A DNA stretch of 22,546 nucleotides from Bacillota bacterium. Lineage in GTDB: Bacteria > Bacillota > Clostridia > Acetivibrionales > DTU013. Positions 8,004 to 15,049 of the stretch are shown one piece after another (position 1 is the first letter of the stretch; every line of letters starts with the position of its first letter). Under the pieces are notes generated by a model, which saw nothing but the letters and a program-made list of their open reading frames with translations, searched no databases and was not told the DNA's origin. The DNA lies in assembly GCA_023399355.1 (NCBI GenBank), contig JAEWQC010000176.1, forward strand, positions 1 through 22,546, given 5' to 3'. Position numbers and translations under genes: made by a program.

Positions 8004-8464
8004 ATGAAAAAGCACTTTTTATTTTGCAGATTACATGTAATTCATAACGGAAAAACAGTTTTTGTCAATCTGTAAATTACAACCCTGATAAAAACCTGCT
8101 GAGTTTTACGATACCCGAAACGGTACCGGAAGGTTATCGTTTTTATCTCCACGTCAGCGGGCGCAACTTTATGGGTGATAAATCGAGCGGTATGAGCTTT
8201 CACGCTTTTGATGAGGAAAGCCAGAACTACAGCTGGGTAAACGGAAAAACCTATACCTATCCATTGGATTCCGGTAATTTGGATTTTTGCCTGCTGGCTT
8301 ACGGTCTTATTGATAATAACGGGCAGGAAACCTTATATAATATCACGGCGCTTCCCAACGGGGCAAAAAACATTGTCATGGACCAGAAGGAAAGTGAACC
8401 GACCGCCTCTGCCTCTGTTAAACCGTCCGAGTTTTCCGTTAATATCAAGGGAAAGACATATTAA
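8004..8464 (+). pseudogene. Degenerate exported-type protein
   Basis: A GGGGGAAACTAC site precedes ATG 8004, which begins MKKHFLFCRLHVIHNGKTVFVNL and stops at a TAA near 8073. A second frame takes over at about 8070 with natural-looking sequence (SVNYNPDKNLLSFTIPETV) and runs without a stop through WVNGKTYTYPLDSGNLDF to TAA 8462-8464. The downstream frame has no start before an internal ATG at 8171. After the TAA the same frame stays open for another 60 or so codons. This looks like a secreted beta-rich protein gene carrying a frameshift near 8073 and perhaps a nonsense codon at 8462. It follows the sigma/membrane-protein pair and could have been its regulated target. Family not recognised. 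Confidence 0.45.
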
Positions 8465-8591
8465 CTGGGCAGCACAAACATAATCCCGCTGGAAGCATTT
8501 GTGTATTACAGCTTTAGACAATACAGAGCATTTTATGACATGACTTTTTTGGCTAACTGGCATACACTATTGAAAAGGAGGTGCAGTAACT

Positions 8592-10010
8592 GTGGATTGG
8601 ATTCAAAGTTTATCAAAAGCCATCAACTATATAGAAACCAATCTCACAAACGACCTGAATATAGATGACATTTCCCACAAAGTATACTCATCCAGCTCTC
8701 ATTTTCAACGAATATTCAACTTGGTCACAGGAATAACTAAGGGTGATTACATCCGCAACAGACGTTTGAGTTTGGCTGGACAGGAACTTTTGCACACAAA
8801 AAGCAAGTTAATTAGTATTGCCTATAAATTTCAATATGAGACACCGGAAAGTTTTTCAAAGGCATTTACAAGGTTCCATGGCATCACCCCATCCAGTCTG
8901 CGAAAACAGAAATACGGGGCAAAAATCTTTCGTCCTCTGGCCATCAATATCACCATTCAGGGAGGTTTTGACATGTCGCGTAAAATTATTGATAATATAC
9001 CACTTCACCAATTGCAATATCCGGACCAAGGGCAAAACTATGTTTTCAATGGCTGTATGAAATACCTGATGGAATGCATGAGCGAAGATGAACAATACGA
9101 CTATTGGTTTTTCTCTGCTGTTTCAGGTGACTGTTATGTACAAGTATTCGGTACGGACAAAAACAAGTGGCACACATGCTATTCGCAGTCAAAGTTTGAT
9201 TATAAATTAATCAAACGAGTCTTTGACGCTATTGGATATGATTTTACCTATATAGACGCGGATACATGGCAATCGGATAAGGAAAAAACCAAAGTCAAGC
9301 TGATGGAGTATATTGACAAAGGCATTCCAGTCATTGGCAAAGGGTTTTATTGTCCGGCAGAGGACGGTCATGAGGAATGGTCGACAGACGAAGTTTCCTG
9401 CATAATCGGATATGAAAACGATGGAGAATGTTTTTATCGTCTGCCGGAGGAAGCCACATATCTAGTTCCGTTTACCCTAGACGACCCTCTTGCTTATATT
9501 TTTGTTTTTATCGAAGGCAAAAAAGACGTACCACCGATAGCCGAACAGTACAAAAAAGCGCTACTCAACGCGCCGGGGCTGATGAAAACACCGCCCAGTA
9601 ATGACGGAGATGTGTTTTTCGGCAACGATGCATTTGAACAATGGGCTAAAATGTTGGAAAGCGATTTCTTCTACCGTATGACAAAAGATGATTTTGAAGC
9701 GTTCAACAACATCGCTCAATGGCGATATTACTGCATTTATTCGTGTATGCTGGCAACCAACACCTACTCCAAACAATACACAACAGACCGAGCAATTAAA
9801 CTCAATCCTGATCTGGCGGAAATTGCGCCTTTACTTGACAAAGAATACCAGGCGTTAAAAGGACTAGAATGCAAATTGGAAGAAGCAAACGGCCACTTTA
9901 GCATTAATTACAAGGTTTTACAGGATACAAAAAAGTGTAAGGTAATCGCCGGAATTTTAAGGGAGTTTAAACAAATATACACGCGGATATGTGAGGTTAT
10001 TGAGCAATGA
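8592..10010 (+). CDS. AraC-family regulator with a large C-terminal domain
   Basis: GTG 8592 lies ten bases after AAGGAGG. Residues about 8-107 are a standard AraC/XylS double helix-turn-helix (IDDISHKVYSSSSHFQRIFN, then IAYKFQYETPESFSKAFTRF and GITPSSLRKQ). A short FRPLAINITIQGGFDM linker, also seen in AraC proteins that carry GyrI-like domains, leads into about 340 further residues that do not look like GyrI. They include FNGCMKYLMECM, FFSAVSGDCYVQVF, GIPVIGKGFYC and DEVSCIIGYENDGECFYRLP. That pattern, an early GC followed by Gly-rich beta segments with a late IIGYE, faintly recalls papain-like C39/BtrH-type domains, but I cannot confirm catalytic residues. DNA-binding sensor is the safe call; the ligand is unknown. 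Confidence 0.85.
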   Translation: MDWIQSLSKAINYIETNLTNDLNIDDISHKVYSSSSHFQRIFNLVTGITKGDYIRNRRLSLAGQELLHTKSKLISIAYKFQYETPESFSKAFTRFHGITPSSLRKQKYGAKIFRPLAINITIQGGFDMSRKIIDNIPLHQLQYPDQGQNYVFNGCMKYLMECMSEDEQYDYWFFSAVSGDCYVQVFGTDKNKWHTCYSQSKFDYKLIKRVFDAIGYDFTYIDADTWQSDKEKTKVKLMEYIDKGIPVIGKGFYCPAEDGHEEWSTDEVSCIIGYENDGECFYRLPEEATYLVPFTLDDPLAYIFVFIEGKKDVPPIAEQYKKALLNAPGLMKTPPSNDGDVFFGNDAFEQWAKMLESDFFYRMTKDDFEAFNNIAQWRYYCIYSCMLATNTYSKQYTTDRAIKLNPDLAEIAPLLDKEYQALKGLECKLEEANGHFSINYKVLQDTKKCKVIAGILREFKQIYTRICEVIEQ

Positions 10011-10440
10011 AGTCCTATCAGATGTCTAATTCTTCACAACATGCGAAATTCGCAATTAAATCCATATGCTTTGGTACATATTTAAATGATTTTATTGTTC
10101 TGCAAAATGACTTGTAATTGGAAGTAAAAGTTATTTATAGATATTCTTTACGATTGTTTAATGTTGTATTAAGTATAGTTCCAATATGATATAATGTTCA
10201 TGGAATATTATAGAATAATTTGCAAAAATACTCTCAGGTAGCGGATATGGTTTTTAAAATAATAAACATATATACTTGTGAAGATGCCAAAGTTATACAT
10301 AAAAAACAATGGAATTCGGAAAAACATAAAATTCTTATTGGTGCTGGAGCGACCAGATTATTTACGGGATTGCAGCGGAAAACAAATATTATCCCAGAGG
10401 GGTTACAAGCATACTTAGGCTTTATGAAATGAATACCTGA
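10011..10440. other. Non-coding AT-rich stretch with an extended -10 promoter
   Basis: No supported gene lies here. A perfect extended -10 element, TGATATAAT, is at 10187-10195 with no strong -35. A 70-codon TTG ORF (10220-10432) follows but has no ribosome binding site and no family resemblance. The promoter may instead produce a transcript running into the repeated element at about 10443. Confidence 0.4.
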
Positions 10441-10442
10441 TG

Positions 10443-10700
10443 ACGGGGCAAAGGATGCCTCCCGCCTCAATGGTTCTTTTGCTTCGAAGAAAGCTTTGGC
10501 AGCGGGTAACGATTTGGTTTCAGGCGGTTGAACATCTCTCCGGCCCTGGATGCATAGGTAAGCAGCAAGCCTAGCTGGCGGCAGCCTCGTTGAAACGCAG
10601 CAACAGTATGGAATTTCCTCAGGAAAGTTTATACTTGGGTAAGCAAATGTTTCTGCATTCCAGACATTTTCTTTGAACTGATGTGTTATAAATGAAAATA
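10443..10700 (+). ncRNA. Repeated, possibly structured RNA element (copy 1)
   Basis: This region shares ordered blocks with 19307-19475. GGGGCAAA is at the start, then TTTGGTTT plus CAG, GGATGCATAG (10548-10557), AGCAG, AAGC, and GCCTCGTTGAAACGC (10584-10598). After an insertion of about 65 bases relative to copy 2 comes TTCTTTGAACTGATGTGTTATAA. Possible pairing is visible: CCCGC (10461-10465) with GCGGG (10502-10506) enclosing TTCTT/AAGAA. No open frame spans it. It precedes the phosphopantetheinyl transferase gene. It could be a leader RNA, a small RNA or an interspersed repeat; I do not recognise it as a known riboswitch. Strand is assumed from the flanking genes and boundaries are approximate. 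Confidence 0.5.
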
Positions 10701-10725
10701 TGCGGTAAACGAGGATAAAACATTT

Positions 10726-11415
10726 ATGGAAGTAGTTGCGGTATGTCTGGAGGACACCTTGGAAGAGGACAAATTTGAAAGACTGTTATCATATGTATCG
10801 ACCGAAAAACGTGGGAGAATCAACAGGTTTCTCAGACATGAAGATGCAGAAAGAGCCTTGATTGGCGATATTCTCACAAGATCCTTAATATGTCGACGGC
10901 TTGAAATAAAGAACCGGGAGTTGATATTTGGCATCAATGAATACGGTAAGCCATTTTTAATGAATGATGAAGATATTCAATTCAATATCTCGCATTCCGG
11001 TAAATGGGTGACTTGTTCGCTGGATTATTTACCTGTAGGGATAGATGTCGAGCAAGTGAAACCCATCGATATGAATATTGCCGCGCGATTTTTTTCCAAA
11101 CTGGAATGGAAGGATCTTTTAAGTAAAAGCATCCTTGAGAGGGAAACGTATTTTTATGATTTATGGACGTTGAAGGAAAGCTATATTAAGGCTGTCGGAA
11201 AAGGATTATCCATTCCGCTGGATTCTTTTAGCATAAGAATTCATGAGGAGGATATTTGGTTTCATTCTTTATGTGAACCAAACAACTATTATTTCAAGCA
11301 ATATTACATAGATAGAAACTACAAGATGGCAGTATGCTCAATGAATAATGAATTTCCCCGTGACCTTGGAATCATTGATTCCGATAAGTTATGTGAAGAG
11401 GCTTTGTTACTATAA
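10726..11415 (+). CDS. 4'-phosphopantetheinyl transferase (Sfp type)
   Basis: This enzyme moves the phosphopantetheine arm of CoA onto a serine of carrier proteins (fatty acid, polyketide or non-ribosomal peptide). The 229 residues are the expected length for the two-domain Sfp class. Signatures are FNISHSGKWV (86-95), the Mg-binding GIDVEQ (105-110: D107, E109), FFSKLEW (122-128) and WTLKESYIKAVGKG (147-160: K150, E151, K155). The start has GAGGA about ten bases upstream. No carrier protein or synthetase gene is visible in the window, so its partner lies elsewhere. The repeated element at 10443-10700 immediately precedes it. Confidence 0.93.
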   Translation: MEVVAVCLEDTLEEDKFERLLSYVSTEKRGRINRFLRHEDAERALIGDILTRSLICRRLEIKNRELIFGINEYGKPFLMNDEDIQFNISHSGKWVTCSLDYLPVGIDVEQVKPIDMNIAARFFSKLEWKDLLSKSILERETYFYDLWTLKESYIKAVGKGLSIPLDSFSIRIHEEDIWFHSLCEPNNYYFKQYYIDRNYKMAVCSMNNEFPRDLGIIDSDKLCEEALLL

Positions 11416-11481
11416 TTTATTAATAAGGCTAAAATAAATATTGACAATCGATTAATATCCGGCCCCTCTCCCCTCTATATA

Positions 11482-11510
11482 TTGACAAATATTTTAATTA
11501 ATGGTAGTAT
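11482..11510 (+). promoter_or_regulatory. Promoter of the DAHP synthase gene
   Basis: TTGACA (11482-11487) and TAGTAT (11505-11510) are separated by exactly 17 bases, a near-consensus vegetative sigma-A promoter. It starts a leader of about 35 bases before the DAHP synthase start. No T-box, trp-like leader peptide or terminator hairpin is visible, so control may be mainly allosteric through the mutase domain. Confidence 0.75.
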
Positions 11511-11552
11511 TTTTCTAATAATTACAAAATAAGTAATATTGGGGGCTGGAGA

Positions 11553-12608
11553 ATGATGAGTGGGGATTTAAAAAGTTTGAGGCAGGAAGTTGATCATGTC
11601 AATCTTTCCATTCTTGAAATGCTTAATAAAAGGACAGTATTAATAAAGGAAATTTCGGAATTGAAAGATAAAGCGGGGGTTGAATATTTTGACCCTGAAC
11701 GTGAGACAGAGATGATGGAAAGTATTTTTGGAAGAAATCAAGGTCCCTTATATAATGAATTGGTAAAGGAAATATTTGGGACAATATTTTCCACATCTTT
11801 AAAGTATATGGGGATAAGCCGACAAAAGAAACTATTGATTAGCACCGAAGCAGCGGAGACTTTTTGCAATATTCAGGAGATGTTCGGGTTAAGTGATAAT
11901 GAGCCTGTTATAATAGCCGGGCCATGTGCCGTGGAGAAGCCAGAGTATCTTGAGACCATTGCCGCATTCCTGAAAGAAAGAAATGTTAAATTTATAAGAG
12001 CCGGTGCGTATAAGCCAAGATCATCACCGTATGACTTTCAGGGGTTAAGGAAAGAAGGCTTGAAAATACTTCATGATGTTGCGAAAAGTTATGGGCTGAT
12101 CAGTATTACTGAAGTTGTAGATACAAGAGATGTGGAATTAGTTGCGCAGTATGTGGATATACTGCAAATCGGAGCAAGAAACATGTATAATTTTGAACTC
12201 CTGAAAGAAGTAGGAAAGACCGACCATCCTGTGTTATTGAAAAGAGGGATGTGTGCGACGATTCAGGAACTGATGCTTGCGGCAGAGTATATTGTTTTGG
12301 AAGGCAATAAAAAGTTGATATTATGTGAACGCGGCATCCGGACATTTGAGACTAAAACAAGGAATACGCTTGATATTTCCTCAATTCCCATTATAAAAAA
12401 AGAAACACATTTGCCGATTGTCGTTGACTTGAGCCATTCATTGGGAAGAAAAGATATTGTTAACAGCATTGCGAAAGCTGTCCTTGCAGCAGGAGCCGAT
12501 GGGATCATGGTGGAAGCTCATCCAATTCCTGAACTTGCTCTTTCCGACAGCAAGCAACAGCTAAATTTAGAGGAGCTCAGTGAAATGCTTCACTTTTTGA
12601 AAAGATAA
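11553..12608 (+). CDS. aroF: DAHP synthase with N-terminal chorismate mutase
   Basis: This bifunctional enzyme opens the shikimate pathway by joining phosphoenolpyruvate and erythrose 4-phosphate to DAHP. It carries an AroQ chorismate mutase domain (about residues 1-90: LRQEVDHVNLSILEMLNKR then EYFDPERE) which in Bacillus-type enzymes gives feedback by prephenate or chorismate. The catalytic barrel shows IAGPCAVE (121-128), RAGAYKPRSSPYDFQG (149-164), QIGARNMYNFELLKEVG, LCERGIRTFE, VDLSHSLGR and GIMVEAHP. Two ATGs (11553 and 11556) follow GGGGGCTGGAG; either may be used. A near-consensus promoter lies just upstream. The DHQ-synthase-like gene at 1650-2741 catalyses the kind of step that would come next, but it is 9 kb away on the opposite strand and divergent. 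Confidence 0.95.
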   Translation: MMSGDLKSLRQEVDHVNLSILEMLNKRTVLIKEISELKDKAGVEYFDPERETEMMESIFGRNQGPLYNELVKEIFGTIFSTSLKYMGISRQKKLLISTEAAETFCNIQEMFGLSDNEPVIIAGPCAVEKPEYLETIAAFLKERNVKFIRAGAYKPRSSPYDFQGLRKEGLKILHDVAKSYGLISITEVVDTRDVELVAQYVDILQIGARNMYNFELLKEVGKTDHPVLLKRGMCATIQELMLAAEYIVLEGNKKLILCERGIRTFETKTRNTLDISSIPIIKKETHLPIVVDLSHSLGRKDIVNSIAKAVLAAGADGIMVEAHPIPELALSDSKQQLNLEELSEMLHFLKR

Positions 12609-12641
12609 GTAATTTGCACAAATCGAGCAACTCTTTGAATA

Positions 12642-12660
12642 GTTCACTTAAAAAGTGAAC
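12642..12660. repeat. Perfect 8-bp inverted repeat after the DAHP synthase gene
   Basis: GTTCACTT (12642-12649), loop AAA, then AAGTGAAC (12653-12660) form an exact palindrome. There is no T run after it, so it is a poor intrinsic terminator and may be an operator. Confidence 0.6.
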
Positions 12661-12670
12661 ATACCCTACA

Positions 12671-12690
12671 AATTCTAAACAGATAGAATT
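12671..12690 (+). promoter_or_regulatory. Candidate CymR box 1
   Basis: AATTCTA (12671-12677) and TAGAATT (12684-12690) form a perfect inverted repeat around AACAGA. The core CTAAACAGATAGAAT matches the motif found before cysK and at cymR. It lies 90 bases upstream of the 28-codon ORF, so it may control a transcript covering that ORF and cymR. Assigned by similarity among sites in this window. Confidence 0.5.
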
Positions 12691-12780
12691 ACAATACAGC
12701 ATGTAGTTTTGATAAATGCCGGTTTGTCAGAATTACATGTTCTTTTTATGACGTTTATTTTCGGAAGGGGGTGTGATCAC

Positions 12781-12867
12781 ATGACATCATGCTCCAAGTC
12801 TAACAATAAATATCCGGAAGGATCCACTTTACGATTTCACTTTGGTTTCACAGGTATCACTTTTTAA
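12781..12867 (+). CDS. 28-residue small protein or leader peptide upstream of cymR
   Basis: ATG 12781 follows a strong GGAAGGGGGTG site (12762-12772) with good spacing, and the ORF ends at TAA 12865-12867. The peptide has one Cys near the start (MTSCSKSNNKYPEGSTLRFH) and a C-terminus rich in Phe and Gly (FGFTGITF). It lies between candidate CymR box 1 and the cymR promoter, so it could be a cysteine-sensing leader peptide or a small functional protein of the sulfur regulon. I know of no named family for it. The ribosome binding site is stronger than chance would suggest. Too short for coding statistics. Confidence 0.5.
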   Translation: MTSCSKSNNKYPEGSTLRFHFGFTGITF

Positions 12868-12903
12868 AGAGGAGGGATACTATTGCGGGAAACCTTAATA
12901 GTA

Positions 12904-12950
12904 TTGACAGGGTTTTTAGTTTACTGTATTATATAAAGCATATAGGAATA
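12904..12950 (+). promoter_or_regulatory. cymR promoter with overlapping candidate CymR box 2
   Basis: TTGACA (12904-12909) and TATTAT (12927-12932) are 17 bases apart. Immediately after the -10, ATAAAGCATATAGGAATA (12933-12950) matches the proposed operator and ends in ATAGGAAT, close to the ATMGGAATT end of the B. subtilis CymR consensus as I recall it. Its position over the start site suggests autorepression. A 17-codon TTG ORF preceded by AGAGGAGGG (from 12884) overlaps the promoter and is probably incidental. Confidence 0.65.
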
Positions 12951-12974
12951 GTCGGCGATGAAAGAGGGTGAATT

Positions 12975-13424
12975 ATGAAGCTGTCTACAAAAGGAAGATA
13001 CGGATTGAGGGCAATGGTTGATCTTGCAGTTAATTCTTCCGGAGACCATGTATCTCTTTACAGCATAGCGGATCGGCAGGACATTTCTGAAAATTACCTT
13101 GAGCAGGTTTTTTCAATATTGAGAAAAGCCAATTTGGTGAAAAGCGTAAAAGGTGCCCAAGGAGGGTATATTTTATCTGATGCCCCGTCAAAGACAAAGG
13201 TGGGTACGATATTAAGAGCTCTCGAAGGAGATCTTTCAGTTGCTTATGAAGACATGGAGGATCCTTCGCTATCACATAAATCCATACAAGCCTGCATCCA
13301 AAAAAACATATGGGATAAGATGAACGAAAGTTTGAATCAGGTTGTGGATGCAATCACCCTGGAGGATTTGGTGAATGAATATAAAAAAATGAACAATGAA
13401 GATATCGTAATGTTTTACATATAA
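12975..13424 (+). CDS. cymR: Rrf2-family cysteine metabolism repressor CymR
   Basis: This is a 149-residue winged-helix regulator of the Rrf2 family. The N-terminus MKLSTKGRYGLRAMVDLA, the recognition region ISENYLEQVFSILRKANLVK (about 38-57), the wing GAQGGYIL and the C-terminal DAITLEDL plus MFYI ending agree with CymR of Bacillus. The three clustered cysteines of the Fe-S regulator IscR are absent; only Cys107 is present. In B. subtilis CymR represses cysteine synthesis and uptake genes and uses CysK as its partner for sensing O-acetylserine. Here cysK, metY and related genes follow directly, and similar operator-like motifs precede cymR, metY and cysK. GAGGGTG precedes the ATG. The repressor role is by homology; the regulon is inferred from the motifs. 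Confidence 0.9.
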   Translation: MKLSTKGRYGLRAMVDLAVNSSGDHVSLYSIADRQDISENYLEQVFSILRKANLVKSVKGAQGGYILSDAPSKTKVGTILRALEGDLSVAYEDMEDPSLSHKSIQACIQKNIWDKMNESLNQVVDAITLEDLVNEYKKMNNEDIVMFYI

Positions 13425-13445
13425 TATTTTTTAACATAATCTACA

Positions 13446-13460
13446 CTAAAAGTATAGGAA
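13446..13460 (+). promoter_or_regulatory. Candidate CymR box 3, upstream of metY
   Basis: CTAAAAGTATAGGAA matches the proposed operator at most positions and lies 26-40 bases before the metY start. A perfect TATAAT is at 13420-13425, so the site would overlap the early transcribed region; no good -35 is evident. Confidence 0.5.
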
Positions 13461-13485
13461 AAATAAAATATAGGGGGATTTTAAC

Positions 13486-14778
13486 ATGAGTGAGAGAAAA
13501 TTGAAATTTGACACACTGCAGGTGCATGCAGGACAAAAGCCCGATCCAACGACAGGTTCCAGAGCGGTTCCAATCTATCAGACGACATCGTATGTTTTCA
13601 AGAATTCCGAGCACGGCGCAAATCTCTTCGCATTGAAGGAGGCCGGGAACATCTATACAAGGATCATGAATCCGACCAATGACGTTTTTGAACAGAGAAT
13701 AGCAGCGCTTGAAGGAGGAGTTGCCGCCTTGGCGGTAGCATCCGGCTCGGCTGCCGTAACCTATTCCATATTGAATATTGCAGGCACCGGTGATGAAATT
13801 GTTTCTGCAAGTACGCTTTACGGAGGTACGTACAATCTTTTTTCCGTAACCCTTCCCAAATTAGGAATTAAAACTATTTTTGTTAATCCGGATGACCCTG
13901 AGAACTTCAGAAAGGCAATCAATTCCAAAACGAAGGCATTATATATTGAAACGATAGGAAATCCCGGTATCAACATCATAGATATCGAAGCAGTGGCAAA
14001 AATAGCACATGACAACAAAATACCTCTCATTATTGACAATACTTTTGGAACACCGTACCTGATAAAGCCTATTGAATTTGGAGCGGATATTGTGGTGCAT
14101 TCGGCAACCAAATTTATTGGCGGGCATGGAACCTCTATTGGTGGAGTTATTGTGGATTCGGGTAAATTCGATTGGATTGGCAGCGGCAAATTCCCTGGAC
14201 TGACCGAGCCGGATCCAAGCTATCATGGGATCAATTATGCGAAAGATGTCGGTGCGGCAGCTTATGTGTTAAAGGCAAGAGTTCAGCTTCTCAGGGATAC
14301 CGGAGCGGCTGTAAGCCCATTTAATTCATTCTTGTTCCTCCAGGGACTAGAAACACTTTCCCTTAGAGTTGAAAGACATGTTTCCAATACAAAAAAGGTA
14401 GTAGAATTCCTGCAAAACCATCCTCTTGTGTCATGGGTCAATTATCCCGGCATCAAGAGCAATAAATATTTTGACCTTGCACAGAAATATCTTCCAAAGG
14501 GTGCAGGCTCCATATTTACTTTCGGTATCAAGGGTGGCGTTGAAACAGCTAAGAAATTCATCGACAGCCTTGAGATATTCTCGCTTCTTGCGAATGTCGC
14601 AGATGCCAAGTCCTTGGTGAAACACCCCTGGTCCACTACACACTCACAGCTGTCGGAAGAAGAACTGAAGGCAGCGGGAGTTACACCTGACCAAATAAGG
14701 CTTTCAATAGGTATTGAAGATGCGGAAGATCTCATATATGATATAGATCAGGCACTGAAGAAAGCTGTAGAGGCATAA
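13486..14778 (+). CDS. metY: O-acetylhomoserine sulfhydrylase
   Basis: This PLP enzyme of the Cys/Met metabolism family condenses O-acetylhomoserine with sulfide or methanethiol to give homocysteine or methionine. The 430 residues are the length typical of MetY and longer than cystathionine synthases. TLQVHAGQKPDPTTGSRAVP (10-29) is the MetY start signature. Others are NPTNDVFEQRIAALEGG, the PLP phosphate loop YGGTYNLF, and DNTFGTPYLIKPIEFGADIV, leading to the PLP lysine in HSATKFIGGHG (K209). An insertion typical of MetY (GKFPGLTEPDPSYHG) follows. AGGGGGA precedes the ATG. It sits directly after cymR with a candidate CymR box in between. Direct sulfhydrylation would feed homocysteine to the neighbouring transsulfuration-type enzyme. 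Confidence 0.95.
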   Translation: MSERKLKFDTLQVHAGQKPDPTTGSRAVPIYQTTSYVFKNSEHGANLFALKEAGNIYTRIMNPTNDVFEQRIAALEGGVAALAVASGSAAVTYSILNIAGTGDEIVSASTLYGGTYNLFSVTLPKLGIKTIFVNPDDPENFRKAINSKTKALYIETIGNPGINIIDIEAVAKIAHDNKIPLIIDNTFGTPYLIKPIEFGADIVVHSATKFIGGHGTSIGGVIVDSGKFDWIGSGKFPGLTEPDPSYHGINYAKDVGAAAYVLKARVQLLRDTGAAVSPFNSFLFLQGLETLSLRVERHVSNTKKVVEFLQNHPLVSWVNYPGIKSNKYFDLAQKYLPKGAGSIFTFGIKGGVETAKKFIDSLEIFSLLANVADAKSLVKHPWSTTHSQLSEEELKAAGVTPDQIRLSIGIEDAEDLIYDIDQALKKAVEA

Positions 14779-14850
14779 TCAGGACTCACGTTTTGATAAG
14801 CTGGAATTTGTATGGAGTGGCAATAAGTCATTAAATCGTTGGGCTGCAGG

Positions 14851-14889
14851 ATATTCAGGAGGTCCGGATACCACCTTTCTCCTGAATAT
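14851..14889. repeat. 11-bp perfect inverted repeat at the ridA break
   Basis: ATATTCAGGAG (14851-14861) pairs exactly with CTCCTGAATAT (14879-14889) around a 17-base loop. There is no T run. It lies at the point where similarity to RidA begins, so it may be connected with the loss of the 5' part of that gene, or may form an RNA hairpin between metY and the next gene. Confidence 0.7.
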
Positions 14890-15037
14890 TGCCCGCCATA
14901 TTCCGGACGATTTTTTAAAAATCAATGAAGTTTACTCGAAATATTTCTTTGAGCCGTTTCCTGCAAGATCTTGTGTCGAGGTGGCAAGGCTGCCCAAAGA
15001 TGTATTGATAGAAATTGAGGCAGTTGCAATGAAATAG
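14858..15037 (+). pseudogene. ridA: C-terminal remnant of a RidA (YjgF/UK114) gene
   Basis: The frame ending at TAG 15035-15037 reads DDFLKINEVYSKYFFEPFPA then RSCVEVARLPKDVLIEIEAV, a clear match to the C-terminal half of RidA. RidA hydrolyses reactive enamine/imine intermediates released by PLP enzymes such as serine dehydratase and cystathionine lyases. It includes the substrate-binding Arg (PARS) and the Glu of the IEIEAVA ending. No start codon or N-terminal half is present, and upstream the frame degenerates around an inverted repeat. It lies between two PLP-enzyme genes, where an intact RidA would make metabolic sense. The exact left boundary is uncertain. Confidence 0.75.
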
Positions 15038-15049
15038 AGTGATGAAAGG

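Noticed and set aside
10220..10432. 70-codon ORF between the AraC gene and the repeated element
   Set aside because: TTG start without a ribosome site and no family resemblance; an antisense ORF of equal length exists.
10443..10480. Resemblance of GGATGCCTCCCG to part of the glmS ribozyme
   Set aside because: The other conserved glmS segments and a glmS gene are absent, and copy 2 of the element does not share the sequence.
12642..12660. Inverted repeat GTTCACTT-AAA-AAGTGAAC as terminator of the DAHP synthase gene
   Set aside because: No T tract follows; kept only as a repeat or possible operator.
12893..12946. 17-codon TTG ORF after AGAGGAGGG
   Set aside because: It overlaps the cymR promoter elements and is too short to judge.
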